A stretch of DNA of 18,446 nt from Hydrogenophaga sp. (GTDB taxonomy: Bacteria > Pseudomonadota > Gammaproteobacteria > Burkholderiales > Burkholderiaceae), in the NCBI GenBank assembly GCA_025458545.1, contig JALOSH010000011.1:1-18446 (forward strand). Direction: 5' to 3'. Shown here piece after piece: positions 7,630 through 14,852 of the stretch. The translations under genes and the position numbers were made by a program. A model generated the notes under the pieces. That model was not told the origin of the DNA and did not search any database. It saw only the letters and a program-made list of their open reading frames with translations. Numbering within the stretch: the stretch's first letter is position 1; each line of letters starts with the position of its first letter.

Positions 7630-8630
7630 CAGTAGAACTTCTTGAGGTCCATGCCGGCGTAGAGCTGGCCCACCTGAGCCTCGTAGCCATTGAAGCGCTC
7701 GGTCTTGCGCCGTCTGGCCAGCAAACCGCCTTCGTCCCCGATGCGCCGCTCGGTGGCCTGGCTCCAGCGCGGGTGCGGAACATCGGGGTTCACGTTGGAG
7801 TAAAAGCCATACTCTTGTGGTGCCGCCACATTCCAGGCTGTCTTGGGCTCCTTCTCGACGAAGCGGATCTTGACCAGCGACTTGCCGCTCTTGAAGCCGT
7901 ATTTCCAGGGCACCACCAGCCGCACCGGGGCACCATTCTGATTGGGCAGAACTTCGCCATACATGCCGAACGCGAGCATGGTCAGCGGATGCCGGGCCTC
8001 GTCCATGCGCAGGCCTTCCAGGTAAGGCCACTCCAGCACGCCGGAGCGCAAACCCCGCATGGTGTTCCGGTCGGCCAGGGTGACAAACTCCACATACTTC
8101 GCGCTGCCCTGTGGCTCCACCTGCCGGATCAGCTCGGCGAGCGAAAAACCGACCCACGGAATCACCATCGACCAGCCTTCGACACAGCGCAAACGGTACA
8201 CCCGCTCCTCCATGGGCGCGAGCTTCAACAGGTCTTCAATACCGTAGGTGCGGGGTTTGTTCACCAGGCCTTCGACGGACACGGTCCAAGGCCGTGTCTT
8301 GAGCGCGCCCGCGTAGTTGGCGGGGTCCGACTTGTCGGTTCCAAATTCGTAGAAATTGTTGTACGTGCTCGCGTCGGTGTAGGCGGTGAGCTTCTCCACC
8401 GTCTGTGCTCCAGGCAGGCTGGAACGCACGCCCGGCAAAGCGGCCAGGCGATTGGGTCGCGCGGCGGTTTGGGCCAGCGCGTCACGCGATGCCCAGGCGG
8501 CCAGGGCCGTGCCGCCGGCCCCCAGGGCCATGCCCTGCATCCAGGTCCGCCGGTTGAGGTAGGCGGACTGGTCGGTGATTTCGCTCGGGCGGGAATGTTG
8601 AAAGCCGTTGTCGGTGGGCCGGATGATCAT
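7629..8630 (-). CDS. msrP: MsrP, periplasmic molybdopterin methionine sulfoxide reductase
   Basis: 333 residues (E. coli MsrP: 334). MsrP (formerly YedY) reduces methionine sulfoxide in oxidised periplasmic proteins, using a mononuclear molybdenum cofactor. A twin-arginine export signal is present: NRRTWMQG with Arg27-Arg28, a hydrophobic stretch, then a cleavage region near DALAQT, consistent with folded, cofactor-loaded export. The sulfite-oxidase-type core has the molybdenum-ligand cysteine at residue 149 in RCVEGWSM. The ATG at 8630 is chosen because GGAG lies 6 nt upstream (8640-8637); an in-frame ATG at 8672 has no such site and would add an atypical N-terminus. It is first in the msrPQ operon, downstream of the hairpin at 8703-8744. 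Confidence 0.96.
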   Translation of the reverse strand: MIIRPTDNGFQHSRPSEITDQSAYLNRRTWMQGMALGAGGTALAAWASRDALAQTAARPNRLAALPGVRSSLPGAQTVEKLTAYTDASTYNNFYEFGTDKSDPANYAGALKTRPWTVSVEGLVNKPRTYGIEDLLKLAPMEERVYRLRCVEGWSMVIPWVGFSLAELIRQVEPQGSAKYVEFVTLADRNTMRGLRSGVLEWPYLEGLRMDEARHPLTMLAFGMYGEVLPNQNGAPVRLVVPWKYGFKSGKSLVKIRFVEKEPKTAWNVAAPQEYGFYSNVNPDVPHPRWSQATERRIGDEGGLLARRRKTERFNGYEAQVGQLYAGMDLKKFY

Positions 8631-8636
8631 GCTGCG

Positions 8637-8640
8637 CTCC
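8637..8640 (-). promoter_or_regulatory. Ribosome binding site deciding the msrP start
   Basis: GGAG on the minus strand, 6 nt before the ATG at 8630. It places the msrP start 14 codons inside the longest reading frame. Confidence 0.7.
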
Positions 8641-8702
8641 GTGAAATGATGGTTGGTCGTGTGACAACGCACAACCTTACCCAGTTCCTATGCTTTGCGA
8701 GC

Positions 8703-8744
8703 GCCACAAAGCAGACACCCCGCCTCGGCGGGGTGTCTTGTGGC
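8703..8744 (-). terminator. Strong hairpin between ccsB and msrP, probable resB-ccsB terminator
   Basis: A perfect 11-bp GC-rich stem (8714-8724 with 8727-8737, 2-nt apex) is extended by a 7-bp outer stem (8703-8709 with 8738-8744) across a 4-nt bulge. It lies just after the ccsB stop on the minus strand. The T-tract after it is short in both directions, so efficiency is uncertain, but its position fits the end of the resB-ccsB transcript. Confidence 0.65.
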
Positions 8745-8755
8745 TTTAAGAGCGC

Positions 8756-10114
8756 TCAGAGCTCGCCGTAGCTGTGCAGACCCGAGAGGAACATGTTCAC
8801 GCCCAGGAAAGCGAACGTGGTGATGGCCAGCCCGGTCAAGGCCCACCAGGCGGCCACGGTCCCCCGCAGCCCTTTCATCAGCCGCATGTGCAGCCAGGCC
8901 GCGTAATTGAGCCAGACGATCAGCGCCCAGGTTTCCTTCGGGTCCCAGCTCCAGTAGCCACCCCAGGCTTCGGCCGCCCAGAGCGCGCCGAGCACGGTCG
9001 CGATGGTGAAGAACGCAAAGCCGATGGCGATGGCCTTGTACATCACATCGTCGAGCACTTCAAAGCTGGGCAGGCGCTCGGCGATGCGGCGCCGGGCGCT
9101 CAGAATGCCGCCGACGATCAGCGCCGACACGCCGAAATACACAAACCAGTAGCTGCCACCTTTTTCGAGTGCCGACTGGCGGAAAACGATGGGCTCCAGG
9201 CACAACACAATACCCAGCAGCCACAAGGGCGCCAGCTTGTACCAGCGGGTTTCGGTCGCGCTCTGCTTGATGAGGTAGGCGAACGCCAGCATGGCGGCGA
9301 TGGCGAAGGTGCCGTAGCCCACGAAGTTGGCGGGCACATGCACCTTCATCCACCAACTTTGCAGCGCGGGCACCAGCGGCTGGATCTCGTGTGCGCCGCG
9401 CACCACGGTGTACCAGAGCAAAAAGCCCACCGCTGCACTGACCACCAGCATCGAAAACGCGCCCATGGAACGGGTCTGGTAGTGGTCTTCGTAGTAGAGG
9501 TAGAAGGCGGTGGTCATCCAGCAGAACAAGACGAAGACTTCGTAGAGGTTGCTCACCGGGATGTGGCCGATGCCAACACCGATCTGATGGCTTTCATACC
9601 AGCGCACCATGGTGCCCACCAGCGCCAGGGTGACGGCGATCCAGGCCAGCCGTGACCCCAGCACTTCAAAGGTTGCACCGGCCCGGGTCAGCAGGCCGAT
9701 CCAGTAAAAAGCGGTGCTCATGAAGAACAGCAGGCTCATCCAGAGAATGGCCGACTGGCTGGAGATGAAGTACTTGAGCAGGAACACCTGATCGGCGCGG
9801 GCCAGATCGGCGCCTGTGGGCGTCTGGTAGAGCCAGATGGCTGTGAGCGACAGCAGTGCGACCGCCACACCGAGCATTCTCAAGGGGCGCCAGAACCAGG
9901 CCAGCCAGATCAGCGACGGTGCAGCGCCCACCAGAATCCACTTTTCGTAGCTGTTCATCGCAGCGTCGTACTGCACGAAAGCCCAGGCTGTGCCTGCCAG
10001 CACCAGCGCGGCGAACAACCAGTCCCACACATCCCGGCGTGCAAAGTAGCCCGGCTGCCCGCCGCCGGGGTTGTGGTCGCGCTTGAGTTCGATGGTCTGG
10101 GTGGCGGTGTTCAT
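8756..10114 (-). CDS. ccsB: CcsB/ResC, cytochrome c haem lyase subunit
   Basis: 452 residues. With ResB it forms the system II cytochrome c synthase, which carries haem across the inner membrane and attaches it to CXXCH motifs of periplasmic apocytochromes. It is a polytopic membrane protein with many Trp-rich helices. The haem-handling WWD signature is WGGYWSWDPKETWALIVW starting at about residue 384. Conserved-looking flanking histidines occur in KVHVPANF, WLHMR (about His409) and SGLHSYGEL (about His447). The start ATG overlaps the resB stop (ATGA at 10114-10111), so the two are translationally coupled. Names vary (CcsA, CcsB, ResC, CycK); the CcmC/CcsA family assignment is certain. Confidence 0.95.
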   Translation of the reverse strand: MNTATQTIELKRDHNPGGGQPGYFARRDVWDWLFAALVLAGTAWAFVQYDAAMNSYEKWILVGAAPSLIWLAWFWRPLRMLGVAVALLSLTAIWLYQTPTGADLARADQVFLLKYFISSQSAILWMSLLFFMSTAFYWIGLLTRAGATFEVLGSRLAWIAVTLALVGTMVRWYESHQIGVGIGHIPVSNLYEVFVLFCWMTTAFYLYYEDHYQTRSMGAFSMLVVSAAVGFLLWYTVVRGAHEIQPLVPALQSWWMKVHVPANFVGYGTFAIAAMLAFAYLIKQSATETRWYKLAPLWLLGIVLCLEPIVFRQSALEKGGSYWFVYFGVSALIVGGILSARRRIAERLPSFEVLDDVMYKAIAIGFAFFTIATVLGALWAAEAWGGYWSWDPKETWALIVWLNYAAWLHMRLMKGLRGTVAAWWALTGLAITTFAFLGVNMFLSGLHSYGEL

Positions 10115-12240
10115 GGGCTGGCCTTCAGCAACTGCGTTTTCAAGGTTTCAAACTCCTGGTCGGCTTCCATGGTCTTGCGGTTGGTCGACAAGGCCATGGT
10201 GGCCTGGGCCCGGCCATCTGGCGTGGGTGCCAGCCAGACCCACAGACGCCGATCGCGCACGTACAGCATGACAAAAACACCCACGATCAGCAAGAGGCAG
10301 CCCAGGTAGACGATGTTCTGACCCGGTGCCCGTGCGACCTGGAAAACGCTGGCCTGGATGTGCTCGAAATCCTTGAGCCGGAACGTCATGGGCGCGGGAT
10401 AGTAGTAGGAGTCGCTCAGCGCCATCACCGCGCCGCGCATGAACTGTGCGGTGTCGTCACCCATGGGCAATGGCTGCAAGCCCGCGCGCTCTCGGCTGAC
10501 CTGCAGCAACTCGAACAAGGTGCCGTTGAGGATGCGCACCAGCACATCGCTGGCCCGCTCGCGCTCGGCCTCGGGCACATTGGATTCCAGGAAAGCCGAT
10601 ATGGAGGGCAGCCCACCTTTGAGCGACGGATCGCCCGTGGGCTCCGCCGCGAGCTCGGCACCCGCAAAAAGACCCAGCGCGCGGGACGCGGACAGCCGCA
10701 GGGCCTCGGCCAGTTCGGGCTTGCCACCCTCCACCGCACCGGTCGCGTAGCGGCGGATCGCCAGGTCGCGCATCGCAGGATCGGCCAGCGCAGCGCGCAG
10801 CCGCACAAAACCATCGAGGCTGTCGTTTTCGTCGACCGGCACGCGCAGGTAGCGGAACGGCTCAGAGGGCGTCTCGCGCATGCCCAGCAGGAACATGCGG
10901 GCGCCGTCAATGTCCATCGGCAGCATGTAGTTGTTGTATTCCACCGCCTGCCCAGCGGCGTCGCGCAGCTTGTAGCTGAAACTGGGTCCGACGTTGTGCA
11001 GCGTTTTTTCACTGCCCACCTTGTGCCCCGCTCCCAGCTGGCCTTCCAGCGCGGTGCGCAGATCCACAGAGCGCACATCCACGCCGCCGTTTTTTGAGAC
11101 ACCGCTCATGTTCTCGACGTTGATCACTCGCAGGCCGGTGTACTCCAGCGTCAGCTTCTGGTCGCCGTTGCTGAGCGCCGAAGAACCACCAATCGAGCCC
11201 GATATTTCAAACGGCTGGACGGACCCGTTGATGGGCAGCGCTTGCAGGTTGACCTTGGAGCCACCGTCATCGAAGCTGGACTGGTAGATGTTGATGCCGC
11301 GGTGACTGGCCGGGTGGTTGACTTCCACACGACTGGCCTTTTTTTCGCCCGTTTCGTGGTCGTGGATCACGATATCGCTGGCGAACAGCCGGGGCATACC
11401 GGTGTCGTAATACTCGACGATGAACTTCTTGAGCTCGATTGAAAAAGGCAGGTCCTGCAGCAAGACGCCGTCGGCCTGGCTCAGGATGGCGGTGCCCGCC
11501 GTCGTGCCCTCGGTGACCAGCAGGTTGCCGCGAAAGGTGGGGTTGTTCGGCGAAAGCCGGTGCTGCGGAGCCACATCGGCGATCAGGCCACCGCCCGAAT
11601 AGGGGGTCTTGCCGTTGAACCACATCTGGGCCCGCACCATCAGGTCGCCGTCGAGCAACCCCCCGATGCACACCAGCACGATGGCGCTGTGGGCCGCCAG
11701 GTAGCCGATCTTGTTGGCCCGACCGGCCTTGGCCGCCACCATCCAGCCCTGGCCCGACTCGCTCTCGCGCGACTGCAGCTTGACCTTCCAGCCTGAAGCC
11801 AGCAGGGCCTGGCCGATGCGGTGGGCGGCGACCTCGGGCGCCTCAGCCAGCGCACGCTCGGCCCGGTTGGGGAAGGCCTTCAGGCTCTGTTCCCGGATGT
11901 TTTCCTTGTAGGCCTTGAGATCGGCCAGGATCTTCGGCGTGTTGCGGGCAATGCACAGGCTGGTGCTCACCACCAGGAACGCCAGAATCAACAGGAACCA
12001 CCAGGCGCTGTAGACGGTGAACAGCTGGGCATTGCCGAACACATCGGCCCAGAAGGGTCCGAACTGGTTGACGTAGTTGTTCAGCGGTTCGTGCTGCTTG
12101 ACCACGGTGCCGATCACCGAAGCGATGCAGATCACCGTCAGCAGCGAAATGGCGAACCGCATGGACGAGAGCAATTCCACCACTTCGCTCACGATGCGCG
12201 AGCCCGTGCTGAGTTGCAGGCCTTGGGTGGAAACGGTCAT
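10111..12240 (-). CDS. resB: ResB (Ccs1-type) cytochrome c biogenesis protein
   Basis: 709 residues, typical of long betaproteobacterial ResB. It is the membrane partner of CcsB in system II cytochrome c maturation. Three N-terminal membrane segments are seen (about residues 28-47, 77-97 and 179-196). The third holds YLAAHS, whose His184 is a candidate haem ligand. A large periplasmic domain covers roughly residues 200-640, followed by a fourth membrane segment at about 643-661 and a cytoplasmic tail. The N-terminal block SSMRFAISLLTVICIASVIG is characteristic. No Shine-Dalgarno sequence precedes the ATG; instead a terminator-like hairpin with a U-tract ends 12 nt before it. It is first in an operon with ccsB, and its neighbour cytochrome c4 is a likely substrate of the pair. 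Confidence 0.95.
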   Translation of the reverse strand: MTVSTQGLQLSTGSRIVSEVVELLSSMRFAISLLTVICIASVIGTVVKQHEPLNNYVNQFGPFWADVFGNAQLFTVYSAWWFLLILAFLVVSTSLCIARNTPKILADLKAYKENIREQSLKAFPNRAERALAEAPEVAAHRIGQALLASGWKVKLQSRESESGQGWMVAAKAGRANKIGYLAAHSAIVLVCIGGLLDGDLMVRAQMWFNGKTPYSGGGLIADVAPQHRLSPNNPTFRGNLLVTEGTTAGTAILSQADGVLLQDLPFSIELKKFIVEYYDTGMPRLFASDIVIHDHETGEKKASRVEVNHPASHRGINIYQSSFDDGGSKVNLQALPINGSVQPFEISGSIGGSSALSNGDQKLTLEYTGLRVINVENMSGVSKNGGVDVRSVDLRTALEGQLGAGHKVGSEKTLHNVGPSFSYKLRDAAGQAVEYNNYMLPMDIDGARMFLLGMRETPSEPFRYLRVPVDENDSLDGFVRLRAALADPAMRDLAIRRYATGAVEGGKPELAEALRLSASRALGLFAGAELAAEPTGDPSLKGGLPSISAFLESNVPEAERERASDVLVRILNGTLFELLQVSRERAGLQPLPMGDDTAQFMRGAVMALSDSYYYPAPMTFRLKDFEHIQASVFQVARAPGQNIVYLGCLLLIVGVFVMLYVRDRRLWVWLAPTPDGRAQATMALSTNRKTMEADQEFETLKTQLLKASP

Positions 12241-12411
12241 GGGGTCGCTGGGAAAAACAAACAGGGCGGGTCTGGTGCAACCAGAACACGCCCTGAGAAG
12301 GTGCAGTGGGTGATCGGCGATTCCGTGCGCTTGCTCAAACCCACATTGTGCCGCTGAACATTAACGATCGCTTATGTCCCACGAAGACACTGGGACACAG
12401 GACCGACGCCT
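12241..12411. other. Gap between cytochrome c4 and resB
   Basis: 171 bp. In minus-strand order it holds a 7-bp inverted repeat TGTCCCA/TGGGACA with a 9-nt loop (about 12396-12374) and no T-tract, an 8-codon open reading frame (12361-12335) encoding MFSGTMWV, and the terminator-like hairpin at 12295-12253. I could not identify a convincing resB promoter in it. Confidence 0.5.
12253..12295 (-). terminator. Intrinsic terminator-like hairpin directly before resB
   Basis: Read on the minus strand: CAGGGCG (12295-12289), then an inner TCTGGT-TGC-ACCAGA hairpin (12285-12271), then CGCCCTG (12268-12262), then TTTGTTTTT (12261-12253). That is a 7-bp outer and a 6-bp inner stem followed at once by a U-tract. 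It could be the end of the cytochrome c4 transcript, 117 nt after that gene's stop. It lies only 12 nt before the resB ATG, so it could instead attenuate resB. Confidence 0.7.
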
Positions 12412-13029
12412 TCAGCGCAGACCAGCAATGTAGTCCGCCACCGCCTTGATTTCGCGGTCGTTCAGCTTCGCGGCCACGCCGGTCATCTGGGCGTTGTTCT
12501 TGCGAATGCCGTCGCGGAAAGCCTTGAGCTGGGCTTCGGTGTAGACGGCGTGCTGACCCGAAAGACGAGGGTTCTGAGCCGGGATGCCGGCACCGTTGGG
12601 GCTGTGGCAACCGGCACAGGCTGCGATCTGGCGGTCCGCGATGCCACCGCGGTAGATGCGCTCGCCCATGCGGATGGTGTCTTTGTTCTGCGCAAAGCCT
12701 GGGGTGCCCTTTTGGTCGGCCAGCCAGTAGGCGATGTTGCGCATGTCATCATCGGACAGGGCCGCCGCCATGCCTTTCATGATCGCGTTGTCGCGTTTGC
12801 CGGATTTGTATTCCTGCAACTGCTTGATGAGGTACTCGGGGTGCTGCTGCGCCAACTTGGGGTTTTCGGCGGTGGTCGAATTCCCGTCGGCCCCGTGACA
12901 GGCCACACACATCTGGCCGTAGGTGGCCGCGCCTTTGGCCAGATCGGGTTTGGCTGGCTGTGCATGGGCACTGAACGACAGGGCAACGACCGCAGCGGCC
13001 ACAGAAAACAGGGAAACGGGGAATTTCAT
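12412..13029 (-). CDS. Dihaem cytochrome c4
   Basis: 205 residues. Periplasmic electron carrier of the c4 family, usually passing electrons from the bc1 complex or other donors to terminal oxidases. A Sec signal peptide ends near AHAQ (residues 21-24). Two similar haem domains follow, each with a CXXCH motif: CVACH at 41-45 and CAGCH at 138-142. The likely sixth-ligand methionines are in MKGMAAALSDDDMRNIAYWL (Met84 or Met87) and in MTGVAAKLND (Met182). The second half repeats the fold of the first, as expected for c4. The start ATG at 13029 has no clear Shine-Dalgarno sequence. The gene is divergent from engB across 97 bp and lies upstream of resB-ccsB, which would attach its haems. A paralogous dihaem c5-type role is less likely. 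Confidence 0.94.
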   Translation of the reverse strand: MKFPVSLFSVAAAVVALSFSAHAQPAKPDLAKGAATYGQMCVACHGADGNSTTAENPKLAQQHPEYLIKQLQEYKSGKRDNAIMKGMAAALSDDDMRNIAYWLADQKGTPGFAQNKDTIRMGERIYRGGIADRQIAACAGCHSPNGAGIPAQNPRLSGQHAVYTEAQLKAFRDGIRKNNAQMTGVAAKLNDREIKAVADYIAGLR

Positions 13030-13101
13030 GTCAAAGCTACGTCAAGACGACGCATCGGTTGGGAGCTGTTCGCAGGATTCTGATCAAAAACCCAAGAATT
13101 T

Positions 13102-13107
13102 TACAAT
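13102..13107 (+). promoter_or_regulatory. -10 element for engB
   Basis: TACAAT, with TTCTGA (13078-13083) 18 nt upstream as a weak -35. Transcription would start near 13114, leaving a leader of about 13 nt before the ATG at 13127. It overlaps an in-frame ATG at 13106, which argues against that codon as the start. Confidence 0.45.
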
Positions 13108-13126
13108 GCCCCATCGGAAACCCCAC

Positions 13127-13903
13127 ATGACGCCCTCCAAGAATCGCCCTTCTCCCGCCTTGCCTCCTCAGCCGGGCGCCAAGCCCTCGCCCCCAGACAC
13201 CGCCGGGCGCGCCAGTGCCGCAGACATCAAGGCCATGCACGGCTGGTTGCACACCGCCCGCTTCCTGACCACCGCACCGCAGCTGGAGCACCTGCCCGCG
13301 CTGGAGGTGCCCGAGATCGCCTTTGTGGGCCGCTCCAACGCGGGCAAGTCGACCTCCATCAACACCCTCACGCAGCAAAAGCGCCTGGCCTTTGCCTCCA
13401 AGACGCCCGGGCGAACCCAGAGCATCAATCTGTTCTCGCTCGGCAAGCAGGGCATGACCGATGCGGTGCTGGCCGATCTGCCGGGTTACGGCTACGCGGC
13501 GGTGCCCCGCGAGGCCAAACTGCGCTGGCAGCGGGTGATGGGCAATTACCTGATGACGCGCGAAAACCTACGCGGTGTGGTGTTGCTGTGCGATCCGCGC
13601 CTCGGCCTGACCGAACTGGATGAAATCCTGCTCGATGTCATCCGCCCGCGGGTGCAGGACGGGCTGAAGTTCCTGATCTTGCTGACCAAGGCAGACAAAC
13701 TGACCCGGGCCGAGGCCAACAAAGCCTTGTCGATCGCACGGCTGCAGAGCGGTGGTGGCGAGGCCCTGCTGTTCTCGGCACTCAAGAAGCAGGGGCTGGA
13801 CGATGTGGCGCAGCTGCTGTGGCAGTGGACCCATGGCGAGCCCGCAGCAGCACCGGTGGCCACACCGGCCGCCGAAGAAGACGAGCCGCCCGCGCTGGAC
13901 TGA
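13127..13903 (+). CDS. engB: EngB/YihA (YsxC) ribosome biogenesis GTPase
   Basis: 258 residues. Essential-type TRAFAC GTPase that assists late assembly of the 50S ribosomal subunit in the cytoplasm. The nucleotide-binding motifs are complete: G1 GRSNAGKS (residues 68-75), G3 DLPGYG (117-122) and G4 TKAD (187-190). The GRTQ of SKTPGRTQSINLF is the switch I/G2 threonine region, and the SALKKQG block corresponds to G5. Compared with the roughly 200-residue core it has a Pro/Ala/Ser-rich N-terminal extension (about 25 residues) and an Ala/Glu-rich C-terminal tail, which may be disordered. The start at 13127 is preferred over 13106 because a TACAAT -10 covers the latter. It ends 6 bp from the stop of the convergent acyltransferase gene. 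Confidence 0.95.
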   Translation: MTPSKNRPSPALPPQPGAKPSPPDTAGRASAADIKAMHGWLHTARFLTTAPQLEHLPALEVPEIAFVGRSNAGKSTSINTLTQQKRLAFASKTPGRTQSINLFSLGKQGMTDAVLADLPGYGYAAVPREAKLRWQRVMGNYLMTRENLRGVVLLCDPRLGLTELDEILLDVIRPRVQDGLKFLILLTKADKLTRAEANKALSIARLQSGGGEALLFSALKKQGLDDVAQLLWQWTHGEPAAAPVATPAAEEDEPPALD

Positions 13904-13909
13904 AACCGC

Positions 13910-14833
13910 TCAGTGCGGGGCGTAGGGACTCGGTTCGCCCTGTGGCCGGTTCTTGAAGCGCTTGTGCACCCAGTAATACTGTTCGGGCATGGTGTCGATG
14001 ATGGCTTGCAGACGCTGGTTCATGGCCGCCGTATCGGCCAGCGCATCGTCGCTCGGAAAGCCCTCCCAGGCTGGCATCACCTGGATGTCGTACCCATCGG
14101 GCGTGAGTCGGCTGATCACCGGCACCACCTGGGCTCCCGACAGACGGGCAAAACGCGAGAGCGAAGGCACGGTGGCGGCGGGCACGCCGTAAAAGGGCAC
14201 GAACACCGAGTCGCTCAGGCCATAGTCCATGTCGGGCAACAGGTAGAGGGGTTCGCCCGCGCGCAGGGCCGCCACCAGCGGTTTGAGCCCCTGGCGGCGG
14301 CGCACGATGTGCGGCGTGCCAAAGCGCTGGCGCCCTTCGAGGATCCAGCGATCCAGCGACACGCTGGCCTGCTTGGCGTAGATGGTGCAGAAGCGGCGCT
14401 GGACCTGGGAGGTGATCGCGGTCCAACCGGCGTCCAGCCCCACAAAGTGCGGCGCGAACAGCACCAGCGGCGCATCACCCATCAGCACCTCGGGCACACC
14501 GGTGAGGCGCAGGCGCCGGTGCACAGTCTCTGGAGCGCCGTGCCACAACCAGCTGCGGTCCAGCAAGGATTGGGCAAACAACACGAAATGGCGCCGCACC
14601 GCCGCCTGGCGCTCGGGCTCGCTCAACTGGGGGAAGCACAGCGCCCAGTTGGTGCGCGCAATCCCGCGTCGGCGCACCGCCGCCAGGTGCAGGATCTGAC
14701 CGAACACCCAGCCCAGCGCGCGCACCCAGGACAGCGGCAACCGGGCCAGCAGGCGCATGAAGGCCAGCCCCAGCGCGTCACGCCAGCGGGTGACGACCGG
14801 CTGGTGCTGGGAAGGCGGGAGGTTCGGTGGCAT
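13910..14833 (-). CDS. LpxL/HtrB-family acyltransferase (HX4D type)
   Basis: 307 residues from the ATG at 14833. Inner-membrane acyltransferase of the LpxL/LpxM superfamily, which adds secondary acyl chains to lipid A. An N-terminal hydrophobic segment (LLARLPLSWVRALGWVFGQ, about 28-46) is followed by a family block NWALCFPQLSEPERQAAVRR (62-81), typical of LpxL. The catalytic box is HFVGLD, with His129 and Asp134 (HX4D). Downstream are DMDYGLSDSVFVPFYGVPA, the substrate-pocket block, and a C-terminal YYWVHKRFKNRP motif shared by LpxL proteins. There is no Shine-Dalgarno sequence at 14833; an in-frame ATG at 14758 would remove the first 25 residues. It lies 19 bp after a paralogous gene and is probably cotranscribed with it. 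Exact acyl specificity cannot be read from sequence. Confidence 0.88.
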   Translation of the reverse strand: MPPNLPPSQHQPVVTRWRDALGLAFMRLLARLPLSWVRALGWVFGQILHLAAVRRRGIARTNWALCFPQLSEPERQAAVRRHFVLFAQSLLDRSWLWHGAPETVHRRLRLTGVPEVLMGDAPLVLFAPHFVGLDAGWTAITSQVQRRFCTIYAKQASVSLDRWILEGRQRFGTPHIVRRRQGLKPLVAALRAGEPLYLLPDMDYGLSDSVFVPFYGVPAATVPSLSRFARLSGAQVVPVISRLTPDGYDIQVMPAWEGFPSDDALADTAAMNQRLQAIIDTMPEQYYWVHKRFKNRPQGEPSPYAPH

Positions 14834-14852
14834 GCGAAGGAGAAGGGCCAGA

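Noticed and set aside
7051..7635. A Gln/His-rich plus-strand frame over msrQ
   Set aside because: The Gln and His runs are the reverse reading of Leu- and Trp-rich membrane helices; msrQ has family length and coupling to msrP.
8631..8672. Longer msrP starting at ATG 8672
   Set aside because: No ribosome site there, whereas GGAG sits 6 nt before the ATG at 8630, and the shorter form matches the family length.
12923..13126. Longer engB reading frame starting inside the cytochrome c4 gene
   Set aside because: It would overlap the c4 N-terminus and signal peptide in antisense and add a sequence unlike any GTPase; the promoter-like TACAAT favours the start at 13127.
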